From NCBI GenBank assembly GCA_013076295.1, contig RQOL01000660.1:1240001-1304000 (forward strand): 64,000 nt of DNA, read 5' to 3'. The stretch comes from Sanderia malayensis. Its lineage: Eukaryota; Cnidaria; Scyphozoa; Semaeostomeae; Pelagiidae. The translations under genes were made by a program, and so were the position numbers. This document shows positions 21,290 to 31,701 of this stretch, piece by piece; positions within the stretch are counted from its first letter, which is position 1, and each line of letters begins with the position of its first letter. Below the pieces are notes generated by a model. The model was not told where the DNA came from, ran no database searches, and saw nothing but the letters and a program-made list of their open reading frames with translations.

Positions 21290-24200
21290 TCACATTGTTT
21301 CATAGTTAGTTCTTGCTTCTTCTCTCTTGCATGTTATTGTTGCCATTGTGAAAACAAAACCATCCTGACAAATAGAATGTAACAAATCGATGATAAATAC
21401 AATCAACAACGTAAAGCATATTTTATTGTTTAATAATTTATTTACTTATCACTCACTCTAGATAACTTTTACTATGCTAGAACCAAAAACATTAAAACGT
21501 AAAAACACGGCTGAGATTTCACACACATATTTACATGTAGTGAAATGTCATATAAGAATGCAGTGAGATGTTTTTTAGCAAAATACCATGGTAGGCAAAG
21601 AAAGTTGATAAATTTGTAAGAATAATGCACAAACAGTATTATACTCCATATGTCCAGCTTATTAAGATTTAGCCATATTTCTTTGGTTTACAAATGCTTA
21701 GAGAAAAGAGTCCACAGAGAATATAACTGATTGAAAACCAATGTAGTAGCTTGATGAACATGGTTAGATGCACAATTGGTTGTATTTAACTGATAGATGT
21801 ATTCTCTGTCTAACTTACCATGATTAAATCTGGCAATGCAAGCCAAAATGCTGCATGTGGTATGCAATCTTTGCCACGATGCCCAGCCATTCGATTAATT
21901 AACATGCCAATGATGAAATACAATGCTAAACCAGGGAAAAATCTGCAAAGAAATCACACATGATGATAGTGGAAAGTGCAACATGCAAACATGAAACATG
22001 CAGCAGAATAATCCCTATGGAAACCTCCTGATAACTTTAGTACACACTTCGATGTGTACTAAAGTTATCAAAGTAGGATGACCTTAGTTAGATGTAAGCA
22101 GCAAGGGGGAAAAATGTTTCGAACGTCTAGCTATTGTTTTATTTTAATTGAACCGACCAATCAGTGCACTTTAAGAACAATAGAAATGCAACAAAACGCA
22201 ACAAAATTGTCTGTCATGGCGGCTAAAATCCCGCCAAGCAGTGAGAAAGTGATGTTTTTATTTAGGGTTGCTGCCACAAATAGTTTAAAAAAACAATTTC
22301 AAACAAACATTTTTCAAAAGAACAATAGTTTTTCTAAATTTCCATCGGCCTGATTTTTAAAATTCATCCTAATAACAAAGATATGAGAACGAAAACATGC
22401 CATATCTTCATGAAATTTCGTCATATTTTAAATAAACAACAAGCTTTATTTACTCTTGCTAATGAATTGAGGCAAAAATAAGGAAAAACAATGAAGATAT
22501 GGCATGTTTTCGTTCTCATATCTTTGTTATTAGGATGAATTTTAAAAATCAGGCCGATGGAAATTTAGAAAAACTATTGCTCTTTTCAAAAATGTTTGTT
22601 TGAAGTTGTTTTTTGAAACTATTTGTGGCAGCAACCCTAAATAAAAACATCACTTTCCTACAGCTTGGCGGGATTTTAGCCGCCATGACAGACAATTTTG
22701 TTGCGTTTTGTTGCATTTCTATTGTTCTTAAAGTGCACTGATTGGTCGGTTCAATTAAAATAAAACAATAGCTAGACGTTCGAAACATTTTTCCCCCTTG
22801 CTGATGTAAGCAAGATATAATAAGAGAGCATCCAAACAGATTTGACAACACAAAGAGTCTTGGAACATATTGCAAAAAATGATAATGTAAGACGTACAGT
22901 ATTAGCAGCACAGATCCAACACTGATGCTCTTTCCAATTTTTTCACCAGGTTTAAGATGTATACAAGCCCCAGAATAATTGAAATGGACATTTAACTGCA
23001 AAAGAAACATCTCAGTGCAGTAAACAAAAATTACAAATGTGTGTGCACTTTGCAAAATAGTTTAACAAATTTTAGATAAGAAAGTGAAACATCCGCATAC
23101 CTTGCATGACTGTTTATCAAAATTTAGTGTCAAGGGTTTTGGAGCCAATGCACCACCATGATGATGGACAACTGTTGTGTTCCACTTGGTATTTTCATCG
23201 CAAGTAAACTTGATTTGAGTTTCTAACTCAGCCAACTTGTTGGAACAAAGTGATCTATCACCATAGAACAATGTCTCAAAATGCTGCTGACCTGAAAAAC
23301 AATACAGCAGAAAGTTTAGCATCAAGCTTAATTAGAAACATTACGAAACTGACCTTACGACCATGTCAGCATCTATCTATCTATCTACAGTTACTGTACA
23401 TTGACCTTAGCAAAAAGGTATTATGTACAGAGGGTATGTTAAGTACAGCATTAGAAAAAGATTAAACTGACTGGGATGGCCGAGTGGTTAGATCGCTACC
23501 CTTGTTCAAAGGGTTGTGCATGGGTTCGAGCCCACCTTCAGACCTGTCATATAAACCAAGGTGCATTCCATGTAGCAAATTCCGAAGATCTTCGGCGTGG
23601 AGTAATGTTCTTTGGCGTGGCGTTGGCGTGAGATCGGTATCTGCTGGCGTGTGGCGTACCAATTTTAATTTAATTTATTACATTATTCTTTTAATTAGTT
23701 GTGATTGATTGCCATTCTGTTAGCATTTGTTGATTTGTTCCATCACCATTTGGTTTGTGCGCGTATTTCTGCATCATTGTTATGCCAATGCATAAATAAC
23801 TTGTAATTATTGGGGTGGTGTTGGCGCAATGTTTTTGTTTGTTTTTTAATTGCATATAAACCCTGGCGTACACCTGGCCTTGCCTTGGCGTACCTTCGGC
23901 GTGGAGTTTACATGGAATGCACCCTGGCATATAAAGTGTGAGGAGAGAATTTGCCAGCTCTCTGTAATTCCAGGCAAAAAGGCAAAAGAAATCACGAGGT
24001 GTGGTCACATCGAGAGGAAAGACCAGGGTCGCACTGCTTCAATTAGTCTAGCTATTCAGTGGGCCCTTTGTGCTTAGCGATAAACCAATACCTTACGAAG
24101 ATAGTAAGCGTATTTGCCTATCAATCAATCAATCAATTATCTTCCTCAGCATAAAGTAGCAAGACAAAGAATGTAATTTGGAGCAAGGGATATGTTACCT

Positions 24201-24836
24201 TCAGAGAATGGATTATCTGTCATGGCACCAAGGAGTGATACATAGTCATCAGTGTAGAGGTAACGCAAACAGGCAGTCCCGGCACATTGATACTTCATTG
24301 ATTGGCAAACATTTAGATAAAATCTGCAGGCGTGTTCTGTTGTGTTTGGAGGGATCATTTTATCGTACCTGTCTGGTTTCGGAAATTTATCGCATTCTTT
24401 GCTACTCAGGTCAAAATACCAATAAGCCGGCCTGAAAGAGAAGTACAAAAAATCATAAGTGGGACAAGCAAAGCTCAACACGAATTATGTGATAAGTAGG
24501 AAATTAATACGTGCAAAGCAATCATCCAGAATTGAACAAATTAAGAAAACGTAGCTGCATGGGAAATACGTCTTTAATGATCAATATAATGAGAAGGGTA
24601 GTAGTTACATTCAAATGGTTGGCCTAAAACGGGGCGTGTGAGAAACATAGGAGAGTAAACTGACAATAATTACAAATAATACAAAAGGTAGCAGAACGAA
24701 ACTAAAAATCTTACTTCAATAGATCTGTAGCTCTATACCCAAGTGGTCCACAGCGTGTTGCACTTGAGAGCTGCACAGCAGCAAACAATGTTAATATCAA
24801 ATGCCGGAGTCGAATCTTCACAGTTGCAGCCGCCAT
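21290..24836 (-). CDS. Cation-dependent mannose-6-phosphate receptor / Atg27-like MRH membrane protein, 6 exons
   Basis: A type I membrane protein expected to cycle between Golgi and endolysosomes. Exons: 24836-24715, 24431-24199, 23291-23101, 22995-22898, 21942-21819, 21364-21290; phases agree, 280 residues (human CD-M6PR 277). Signal peptide at 1-27 (LILTLFAAVQLSSA). The lumenal MRH-type domain has paired cysteines (CRFYLNVC, QCAGTACL, LGAMTDNPF, IKFTCDENTKW, NYSGACI). The membrane span is at about 206-229 (ISVGSVLLILFFPGLALYF). The tail has GHRGKDCIPHAAFW, matching the M6PR tail pattern GxxGxDxxPHxxFW, and ends with DGFVF… and a final YETM, a YxxPhi sorting motif. I cannot tell from the sequence whether mannose-6-phosphate binding residues are kept, so no gene symbol is given. 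Confidence 0.85.
22030..22069. repeat. 40-bp hairpin, M6PR-like gene intron 4
   Basis: Perfect 16-bp arms gataactttagtacac / gtgtactaaagttatc around an 8-bp loop, 22 bp from the foldback element at 22100. Confidence 0.8.
22100..22802. mobile_element. Foldback element with ~310-bp arms and 9-bp target-site duplication
   Basis: The left arm (about 22100-22405) and right arm (about 22495-22802) are near-perfect inverse complements around about 80 bp. Termini agcaagggggaaaaatg. The 9 bp gatgtaagc flank it exactly (22091-22099 and 22803-22811). The open frame inside (CFILIEPTNQCTLRTIEMQQ) occurs in both arms and is a by-product of the repeat. Located in intron 4 of the M6PR-like gene. Confidence 0.9.
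23471..24138 (+). mobile_element. tRNA-derived SINE, interrupted by a MITE
   Basis: The head resembles a serine-type tRNA: A box tggccgagtgg at 23477-23487 and B box ggttcgagccc at 23523-23533, both RNA polymerase III promoter elements. The tail ends in (atca)n at about 24122-24138. The body is split by the element at 23556-23927. In intron 2 of the M6PR-like gene, on the opposite strand to it. Confidence 0.85.
23556..23927. mobile_element. Inverted-repeat element with 8-bp duplication, nested in the SINE
   Basis: The ends ccaaggtgcattccatgta and tacatggaatgcaccctgg are inverse complements with one mismatch. The 8 bp catataaa flank it on both sides (23548-23555 and 23928-23935). CTTCGGCGTGG motifs repeat in both halves. 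No ORF. 8-bp duplication and CCARGGTG ends suggest a hAT-like type. Confidence 0.9.
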
Positions 24837-25484
24837 GTTGGTTTGCGTGTGCAATGCAAAATGCAGCAAAGATTCGTTAGAAGACTGGCACTAGACTATT
24901 CGCAAGGTCACATCAAATCACGTGGGAACAAAATATCACAGTTGAAGAAAAGATCTTTTCGATACATAAATTGGAAAAATAAATTGCATTGCAGATGATG
25001 ATCTGCCAAAAAATACATCAGCCAAAAGAGTTTTGGCAGAAACAAGTAGGACAGTGAAAAATCAAATGGGGGACAGAAACTTACAGGGTTAAAATAGTAA
25101 ACTTCAATCGCTTACTCCTGAAGGATTGACAACATTTGGAGCGTTAAAAAACATCTATATGTAACTTAGACGAAGGTTAAAACGGTTTCCACCCAGCACT
25201 CCAATTTGTTGATTTTGCAAAAAGTTGCATTTGAAGCTGATAGAGACTTGAAAAAGTAAAGGTGGTGGGGTGGTAAAAAATCCTAATCATGAACAAGTGG
25301 AACAGGTTTATCGGGCAGGCATTTGGTGGCGAACCGCATTATGCTTTTATGATGATACAGATCATTGGAGAAAAAAAATAAACGGTGACGCTTTTAGGCT
25401 AAAAAATAAGAAGAGAAGGGAAAGAGAAAAACACGCAAAATAAAAAGATATTATTTATATGCCAAACACAAACTGCTTCCCTAA
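24837..25484. other. Intergenic: M6PR-like 5' flank and mTERF 3' flank
   Basis: 648 bp holding the promoter side of the M6PR-like gene and the 3' end of the mTERF gene, both on the minus strand. No additional gene or named motif was found. Confidence 0.5.
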
Positions 25485-28005
25485 CTACTCTCTTGACAAT
25501 TGGTCTTGGAAATCTCTAAATCTTTTCAGTGGTTTCTTGGCAATATTCCCAGCAAAATACGCATCAGAATTGACGGCCAGGGTTTTCAAAGCCCAGCCCC
25601 TGACTTTGATCTCGTTCCCTGCAAGCTCTTCCTGTTTTAAAAACAAATATCTTTCCCTCAATCGCTTAATTGGACACTGCAGTGCTCTCGGGTATTTGGA
25701 TATCAGGTCATGATTTGCATTGAAACTTGCAAAAAGAAAATTAGTTTTTTCTTTAAGACTGTCTTTTCCCATCGTCAGTATCGCAGGATGTTTTATCAAC
25801 ATTCTACGAACTTGTTTGTTACTGAAATTCAGTTTCTTGAGAAGAAATTCCACTTTGTCTACAAGTTTTTCCAAGGTCAGATACTCTATAATGTCGGGAC
25901 ATCTTTCAAGAACTCCAGCAATCTCCGAAACTGATAAGCTCAGTTGAAGTCCTCTGAATGCCTCGACCTAAATAAAAATAATAATAATAATTGTTTCACT
26001 TGATTTCTGAGCTTTCTAAACGTTCTGACATCTCAAGTAAATATGCTCATCTGCGCAAGACACTCAAAAGTATGCCTCCAGAAATACCACTATCCAATAG
26101 CAAAGACCCAATAGTGGTATAGCTTGAGTTTGAGCATGAATTATGGAAACAAGGGATAGCTAATCATACACATACGCATGCGTATTGACTAAATGCCCAC
26201 AATCAGAAAGTCATTGCACACAATTCCAAATATAAATTTTTACGTATCTATATTTATCGGTGGCGAGTCACCAAGCAGATGTCGCTGGATATATATGAAC
26301 AGACCGGCACTGTTGGCCTCGTCACCCCGGTGTACCAACAGAGTTAGTAGTTGAGTACGATCGGTTGATGGTTTTTCGGCGTTTCTGCCAAAAAACTATC
26401 CTGAACGGAAAGACGAAAAGTCCCGGTACGCCGGGGATCTACTTTCTCTTGTAGATCCTCGGCGTACCAACCCTCATTTAATTCCAACTCATCTTCAACT
26501 CAATTTGAAGTGGAGCTCAATGGATCGAACCGCAACTTCATCGGTGGCAAGCGAAAGTGCCAACCACTTCGCCACCAGAGTTGAACTAACAAAAGATTAA
26601 AGACTGAGGCTTCCATTCTGGATTTGCATGAAAGTTGATAGGACAATCAGTTGTAAATATCAAAAATCAAAAGAAACTATAGTCTTTCTGTAACATTACG
26701 CATCGCATATACATACATACAAATGTACGTTTTAGCAAAAGTTTCTAAAATCAATATTGTTGATTCATACTCTCCCACCTTTTTAAAGCACGGCACCACT
26801 CAACTCCATAACTATCGTTATGCGGCGTTATAGGGCTCGGCGTTGAAAGGGCAGGCAATTTGGAACTTTTTTAACACCGAATTTTGTTAGCGCGGCCTGG
26901 ACATTTTCACAAAGGACAAGTACACACTTTGCGCATGAAAACAAAGACATGTTGTCAAAAATAAAACTTTCGTGAATGGGCAAGTCCAAAGAAGACAGAA
27001 AAATCTGATTTTAAGTAATCAACTGCTGCTAGGAAAGGAAACCAAGAAGGAAGACAAGGAAAGCAAAAACGAAATAAAAGAAGATACCATTAGGAGAGTT
27101 GTCTGATGATGAAGACAAATTGGAAGACAAAGGGAAACTGCAAGTAACGGGACGGCTCTTCAAGAAAAAAATGATGCAAAAGTCAAAACCAATTAAAAAT
27201 TGTTCTTTCCTTCCTGTTTGAGTGACGTAAAAGTGGCCACTGGCCGGCGTTTCCTCAATGACAATCATTGATGTGATGGCCAACCATGTCTTATTTGTCC
27301 AGGTATACATTCATTTTCATCCACTCTGTTTTAAACCTTTACATTCTTAAATATTATAAAAAATCTATGTCTTAAATATTATAAAAAATACAAGCTTACC
27401 TTTTGACTAAGTGTATCTTCAAGTCTAGACATCAAAAGTGAAGGATTTCGTTGCAGACATTTCTTAATCGAGTCTTCATATAAGGAGTTGATTTTCAAAA
27501 CTCTGATTCTTTTCTTGATAATATTCAAATCCAGTTGCAGTGTTTTAGGTGATTTCTCTCCAATTTTCGATATGATTTCAACAGGAATCTTTTCCGATAT
27601 CAAATAATCAATGTTCATATTTATTGCAGCGATAAATGTTTCATCCAACTTCAATCTTTTTCTAACCAAATCCACAGTGGCTTGAATTTTTGCTTCAAGT
27701 TGGTCTGCTTCTAATCGTTCGCTTAATTTAGTTTTCAATTTATTATGTTTCTTTTTAGCTTTCGGATTCTTGGAGAAAGTCAATAACTCTCGTGCTCCGT
27801 AACTCTCTCTGCCAACTGGAAAATGATCAGCATTTTGTAACCTCACTGAAACATGTGTGCACAAGCTGAAGGGCCTAACCAAGGTAGGCCATCTTGATGA
27901 CACAAAACCGCTTACTTTAAATACTGTATGCCATTTACAGGATGATATTCCATTGTACCTTAAAGCAGATTTCAATAGAAATGATATAGAATTTCTTCTA
28001 AACAT
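25485..28005 (-). CDS. Mitochondrial transcription termination factor (mTERF) family protein, 2 exons
   Basis: mTERF proteins are helical-repeat nucleic-acid binders of mitochondria. Exons 28005-27400 (202 codons) and 25967-25485 (160 codons plus stop) join in phase 0; 362 residues. The N-terminus is basic, Ser/Arg-rich and without acids for about 60 residues, as expected for a mitochondrial presequence. The rest is made of about 35-residue helical repeats with the family's proline signature: GEKSPKTLQLDL, LQRNPSLLMSRL, LERCPDIIEYL, LIKHPAILTMG, ISKYPRALQCPI. I cannot assign it to MTERF1-4. The 1.4-kb intron holds a SINE. Confidence 0.85.
26255..26586 (-). mobile_element. tRNA-derived SINE (minus orientation) in the mTERF intron
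   Basis: Read on the minus strand it starts with a tRNA-like head: A box tggcgaagtggttgg at 26574-26560 and B box ggttcgatcc at 26531-26522. The body carries gccgaggatctac / gtagatccccggcgtacc. The 3' boundary near 26255 is approximate and no duplication was identified. Different head sequence from the SINE at 23471. Confidence 0.75.
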
Positions 28006-28892
28006 TTCAGTTTACGCGGTTTCTTCGATGTCTTAATGTGAATGGCAGCGAAGAACCCAAATTATTTCACGTCCAAAAGCCAAAACAACACAACAACATT
28101 TTTAGAATGTTCGGATCGGAAGTGCTGCGTGTTGCTTCGTTTTTCATGGAGCACTAAAATTAGGAGGATTGGAAATTGATTTTTTGCGAGAAATTTCAAG
28201 AAAATATATGGGAAGGACATCTGTTGGCGGGTGGAATTTCTTCTCTATATTTAGAAACGCAAAGTCCCATATGCAATCCTTCTCAAGGTTCGTTTTGTTT
28301 GCTTTTCAAATACAAGACAGCAAGACATTTTTTCAATCAGCAATGGAAAAATCATAGCATCTCTCTCATAACAATAAAAACAGTGAGAGAGAGAGTCAAT
28401 ACTCGTAATCTAAAATGATTGAGTGAGGCCTCTTTGTTGCTATTTTAAATTTGTGTTTTCTAGCTGATGAATACTACATCAAACAGACTTTCTTTTTATA
28501 AAAATAATGTTCATAAAAATATTGCTGCTCAAAATTGCCAAAAACAAACAATGGAAAAGATCGAGGTTCGAAAAAATTATTGTATTCTTATAAAAGAAAG
28601 AAGAGTGTAAAGAAGGCAAATGGCTTTGTCCTCTTTAATAAATTGGGACAAGACAGCTGGTTTTCAATTAAGAAAACTTCAATTTCCACAACAGTACTCG
28701 AAATGTAAAAGATCCAGCTGTCAGTTTTGCAGCCCGGCATACATATTGTTGGATGGGCCTGCGTTCGGGTGGCCATGGAAACTAGGGTTTTTCCAGCTGA
28801 GTAACAAATACAATTGGTCACTTTCAGAATAAATAAAGGACCTTGAGCCGTGGTTTGGTGGCAGATATATTACAGAGTAAAAGACTTTCAAA
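28006..28892. promoter_or_regulatory. Divergent region between mTERF and the C-type lectin
   Basis: 887 bp between the two start codons, expected to hold both promoters. Short open frames on the plus strand (about 28170-28420 and 28620-28830) show no family resemblance. No defined motif is claimed. Confidence 0.4.
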
Positions 28893-30029
28893 ATGCTTAC
28901 TTTGTTGTTTGTGATGCATTCTCTGTTCCTTCACATGGTGGGATGCGACATCGTTGGCAATAAACAAGCATTCTTCAAAAGAACTCCAAACAACAGCCAA
29001 AGAGAAGGCGCAAATGTAATTAGTTCGACTGAAAATGTTTTAACTCAAGAATTTTTCAACATTCTAGAGAATGACGCCATTTCTACTGTTACAAACAAAA
29101 ATGGCGAAACGTGGAACAAGATTCAAGGTAACTTTTCAACACTAATACATATTCGAAGCTTTTTTCTTTTTTCAAAAAGCATTCATTGCAAAAAATTTAG
29201 GGCAATAGGACAGATAAGCAAGCTATCAATTATTTGCATTCTCCAATTTTTTGCAAGAAAGAGTCTGTAGGGAACCAGTAAACTCAAAAATCAGAAAAAG
29301 TTGAGAAAATGCAGTGCTCGAAAAAACACTCGAGAAAATGATTGAATTTGGAGAATATATAAAAATCTAGAATTCATCTGCAATTTCATTGAAAATTTTG
29401 AATGGGTTTTGTTCTATTGTCATGTTACTGCTTTATTAACGTACACGTAATATTTTTGAGAAAATGACAGAATCACTGTCGAGGTCGATATTTCTTATAA
29501 CAAATAGGTGTAGATTTACGAAAACGCAAAGTCTTTTGTCTTTTCAACAAACTACTTACTCCGAATTATTGGTGTTTAACTGCAGCATATAAGAATTCTC
29601 TGGCGTAGCCTGTTTAGTGGTAAAATAAAATTGTCAAATCTTACTTCTCCGAATTAAACAGAGCAGCAGTACGCCATTGCAAAATCCGGTGGCCTACCTT
29701 TAGAACTGCCATGGTTGGAGGCAAGAAAATATTGTGGATTGCTGGGTCGTGATCTAGTAAGCATCGAAAATCAGTTGGAAGAAGCAAAAATCGCTAAAGT
29801 CGCAAGAAAGACATTATCAAAGGGGCTTTGGATAGGGGCTAATGACTTGAAAGTTGAGGGCCAGTTTGAATGGAGCGATGGCAGTTTAGTTACATACACG
29901 AACTGGGATACGGGCGAGCCGAATAACGTAAATTCCGAAGACTGTGTTATTGTCGGAAATAATATGAAATGGAATGATGCCAGTTGTAGTAACACATATG
30001 CCTTCATTTGCGAACTGCCAAGCCCATGA
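28893..30029 (+). CDS. Secreted C-type lectin, 2 exons, complete
   Basis: A small secreted Ca2+-dependent carbohydrate-binding protein. Exons 28893-29127 and 29662-30029 join in phase 1, 200 residues. Signal peptide MLTLLFVMHSLFLHMVGC, then a 60-residue linker, then one C-type lectin domain (about 80-198). Canonical four cysteines are C103, C173, C187 and C195. The Ca2+/sugar site is intact by motif: E164-P165-N166 (EPN, usually mannose/GlcNAc type) and W182-N183-D184 (WND). The WIG landmark is at 135-137. AATAAA follows at 30117-30122. Ligand preference is inferred from the motif only. Confidence 0.92.
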
Positions 30030-31501
30030 AAACCTATACAAACGTCATAGTTAATATAACGTTAATATAACTTAATCAATTGATAATTGTCGATATTTTT
30101 GAGAGCGAAAAGTAATAATAAAACAGCTGATAATATCTGTAAAAGCACATGAAGCTCGGAATAATGAATTGTAATTTTTGCCTGCATTATTATCATAGCA
30201 TTTAGGTTATAATTTATGTAATCTGAGACATTAAAATGATTAGAATATTATAATTATAGTAAGCAATACATATTTGATAAGGAATAATCCAAGCGTGCGT
30301 TGACTATACTAAAAACGTTCTCGAAGCATTACAGAACATTGATACGATAGGAATAAAATTAAAAATTGACATTGCTGTTACTCTAAGTATCATATATTCA
30401 ACCTATTCAATATTTAATATATACTGTTATATTGATATCAATATTGATAAACTTTCCGATATGAATCTGTATCTCTTTTGTTATCAAAATTGGCGGCTAT
30501 ACCATAAAGCAGTTCAGTGCAAAATGTGAGAACTTGGATCCATGCCAATCATGATTCGCGCAGAAATTTGCACTGATAAAAAACAACATTGTTTTGTTAG
30601 GAAATGCCGCTTGTTTTTTTAATTTAGATTGTCAAAACAGCTTTAAATATTCAGTATGTCTTGCTTGCATCGGAATATACAAGATGAAAATCCCATATAA
30701 CTTCGGTCAAACAGAATTAACTTTTTTATATAACAAATCCTGGCCGCCTCAATGTGAATTGCATCTTATTATCGTTTGCAACAAAATCGTTAGCCACTTA
30801 ACTGGTATTGTGATGAATAATTAAAGCATGACATGTGTTTATAGCGAAGGAAGGATAAGTCCTATTCGGTATTCCCCTACTCCCGATACTCCCCTATGTA
30901 TTCGAACAAGGCGAAAAAGTTAATTCTCCACGAATAAAATTTAACCCAACTCACTTCATTTTCTTGGTCATCCACTGCGTTTGTTGTTGTCTAAAAATGA
31001 ACGGTAACCTAAACAAGAAACGAGAGGAAAGTTATTAATGCAGTTTAATGTTTTATGTAAATCTGGCATTGTTGAATCAAAATATAAAGGCCATCAAGCC
31101 GTAAACTGGTCCGTTTAGTCACCATGCAAATTATTAAATCTCTATTTTGGTGGTCACATTTAATTATAGTTTGCGGAAATAACACCTCATTTAATCACAT
31201 CTATCATTTTACTCAAATCAATAGACATCTCGTGTAGAAAAATATTAAATGTTCATCATCTCTCAATAGCAGTAGCTAATTAAAAAATATCAAACTTCAT
31301 ATTGGCACTGCATGCACTGCACATACTGTATTGCTTTAACATACAAAGCAAAATAGTATTCACAGGATATGATATTCAAAATAGGAAACCAAAAAAAGAT
31401 AAGCATTTAATTAAAAACTTGACAAACTTTCGTATCATACCTGATAAAGCGGACTTTTAAGAAATTATATAGTGAAAAAGGCTAGTTTTTTGGCCCAGGC
31501 T
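30030..31501. other. AT-rich intergenic region, no gene seen
   Basis: Contains the lectin polyadenylation signal AATAAA (30117-30122) and, near 31405, an ATTAAA on the minus strand that could serve the VWDE-like gene. No coding exon was recognised. Confidence 0.5.
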
Positions 31502-31701
31502 TTAGAACCGATCTACCGACCATTTGTAATAATCATCAATCATGAATAGAATAACCAAACAATCTCCTCCACAGGGATAAAAAACAATGAAACCAACTAT
31601 ACCTCTTCTTCTGCAATTGAATCCGTGATACCCATTGACACAAGCACACACATTTGGTCTGATACAAGTACCACCATTCAAACAGCCCCACGAACAGCGA
31701 G
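31502..31701 (-). CDS. Terminal exon of the VWDE-like gene with hydrophobic C-terminus
   Basis: After the last EGF ([11 protein letters not shown]…GFNC) the frame reads [19 protein letters not shown]…[13 protein letters not shown] and stops at 31502. This gives about 20 hydrophobic residues broken by two Gly, two Cys and an Asp. Alternatively the GTATAG at 31602 is a donor and the real last exon lies lower, but I found no candidate. A membrane anchor is therefore possible but not shown. Confidence 0.5.

Noticed and set aside
21180..21290. Alternative last exon of the M6PR-like gene ending in RELLMPGLS (a dileucine-like tail).
   Set aside because: It needs a purine-rich acceptor without a pyrimidine tract. 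The ttgtcag|GATGGT acceptor at 21364 is far better and gives the family-like DG…F start.
22549..23055. A 168-residue minus-strand ORF.
   Set aside because: It joins exon 4 of the M6PR-like gene, intron sequence and the foldback arm. The same peptide appears in inverse orientation at 22078-22353.
23471..23545. A functional tRNA gene.
   Set aside because: A and B boxes are good but the acceptor stem does not pair properly, and the sequence continues into a SINE body with an (atca)n tail.
27029..27310. A 93-residue minus-strand ORF with hydrophobic ends.
   Set aside because: It lies in the mTERF intron, has no recognised domain and no splice context.
28169..28418. Plus-strand ORFs between mTERF and the lectin.
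   Set aside because: They overlap in two frames, show no similarity and have no splice partners. More likely promoter or UTR sequence.
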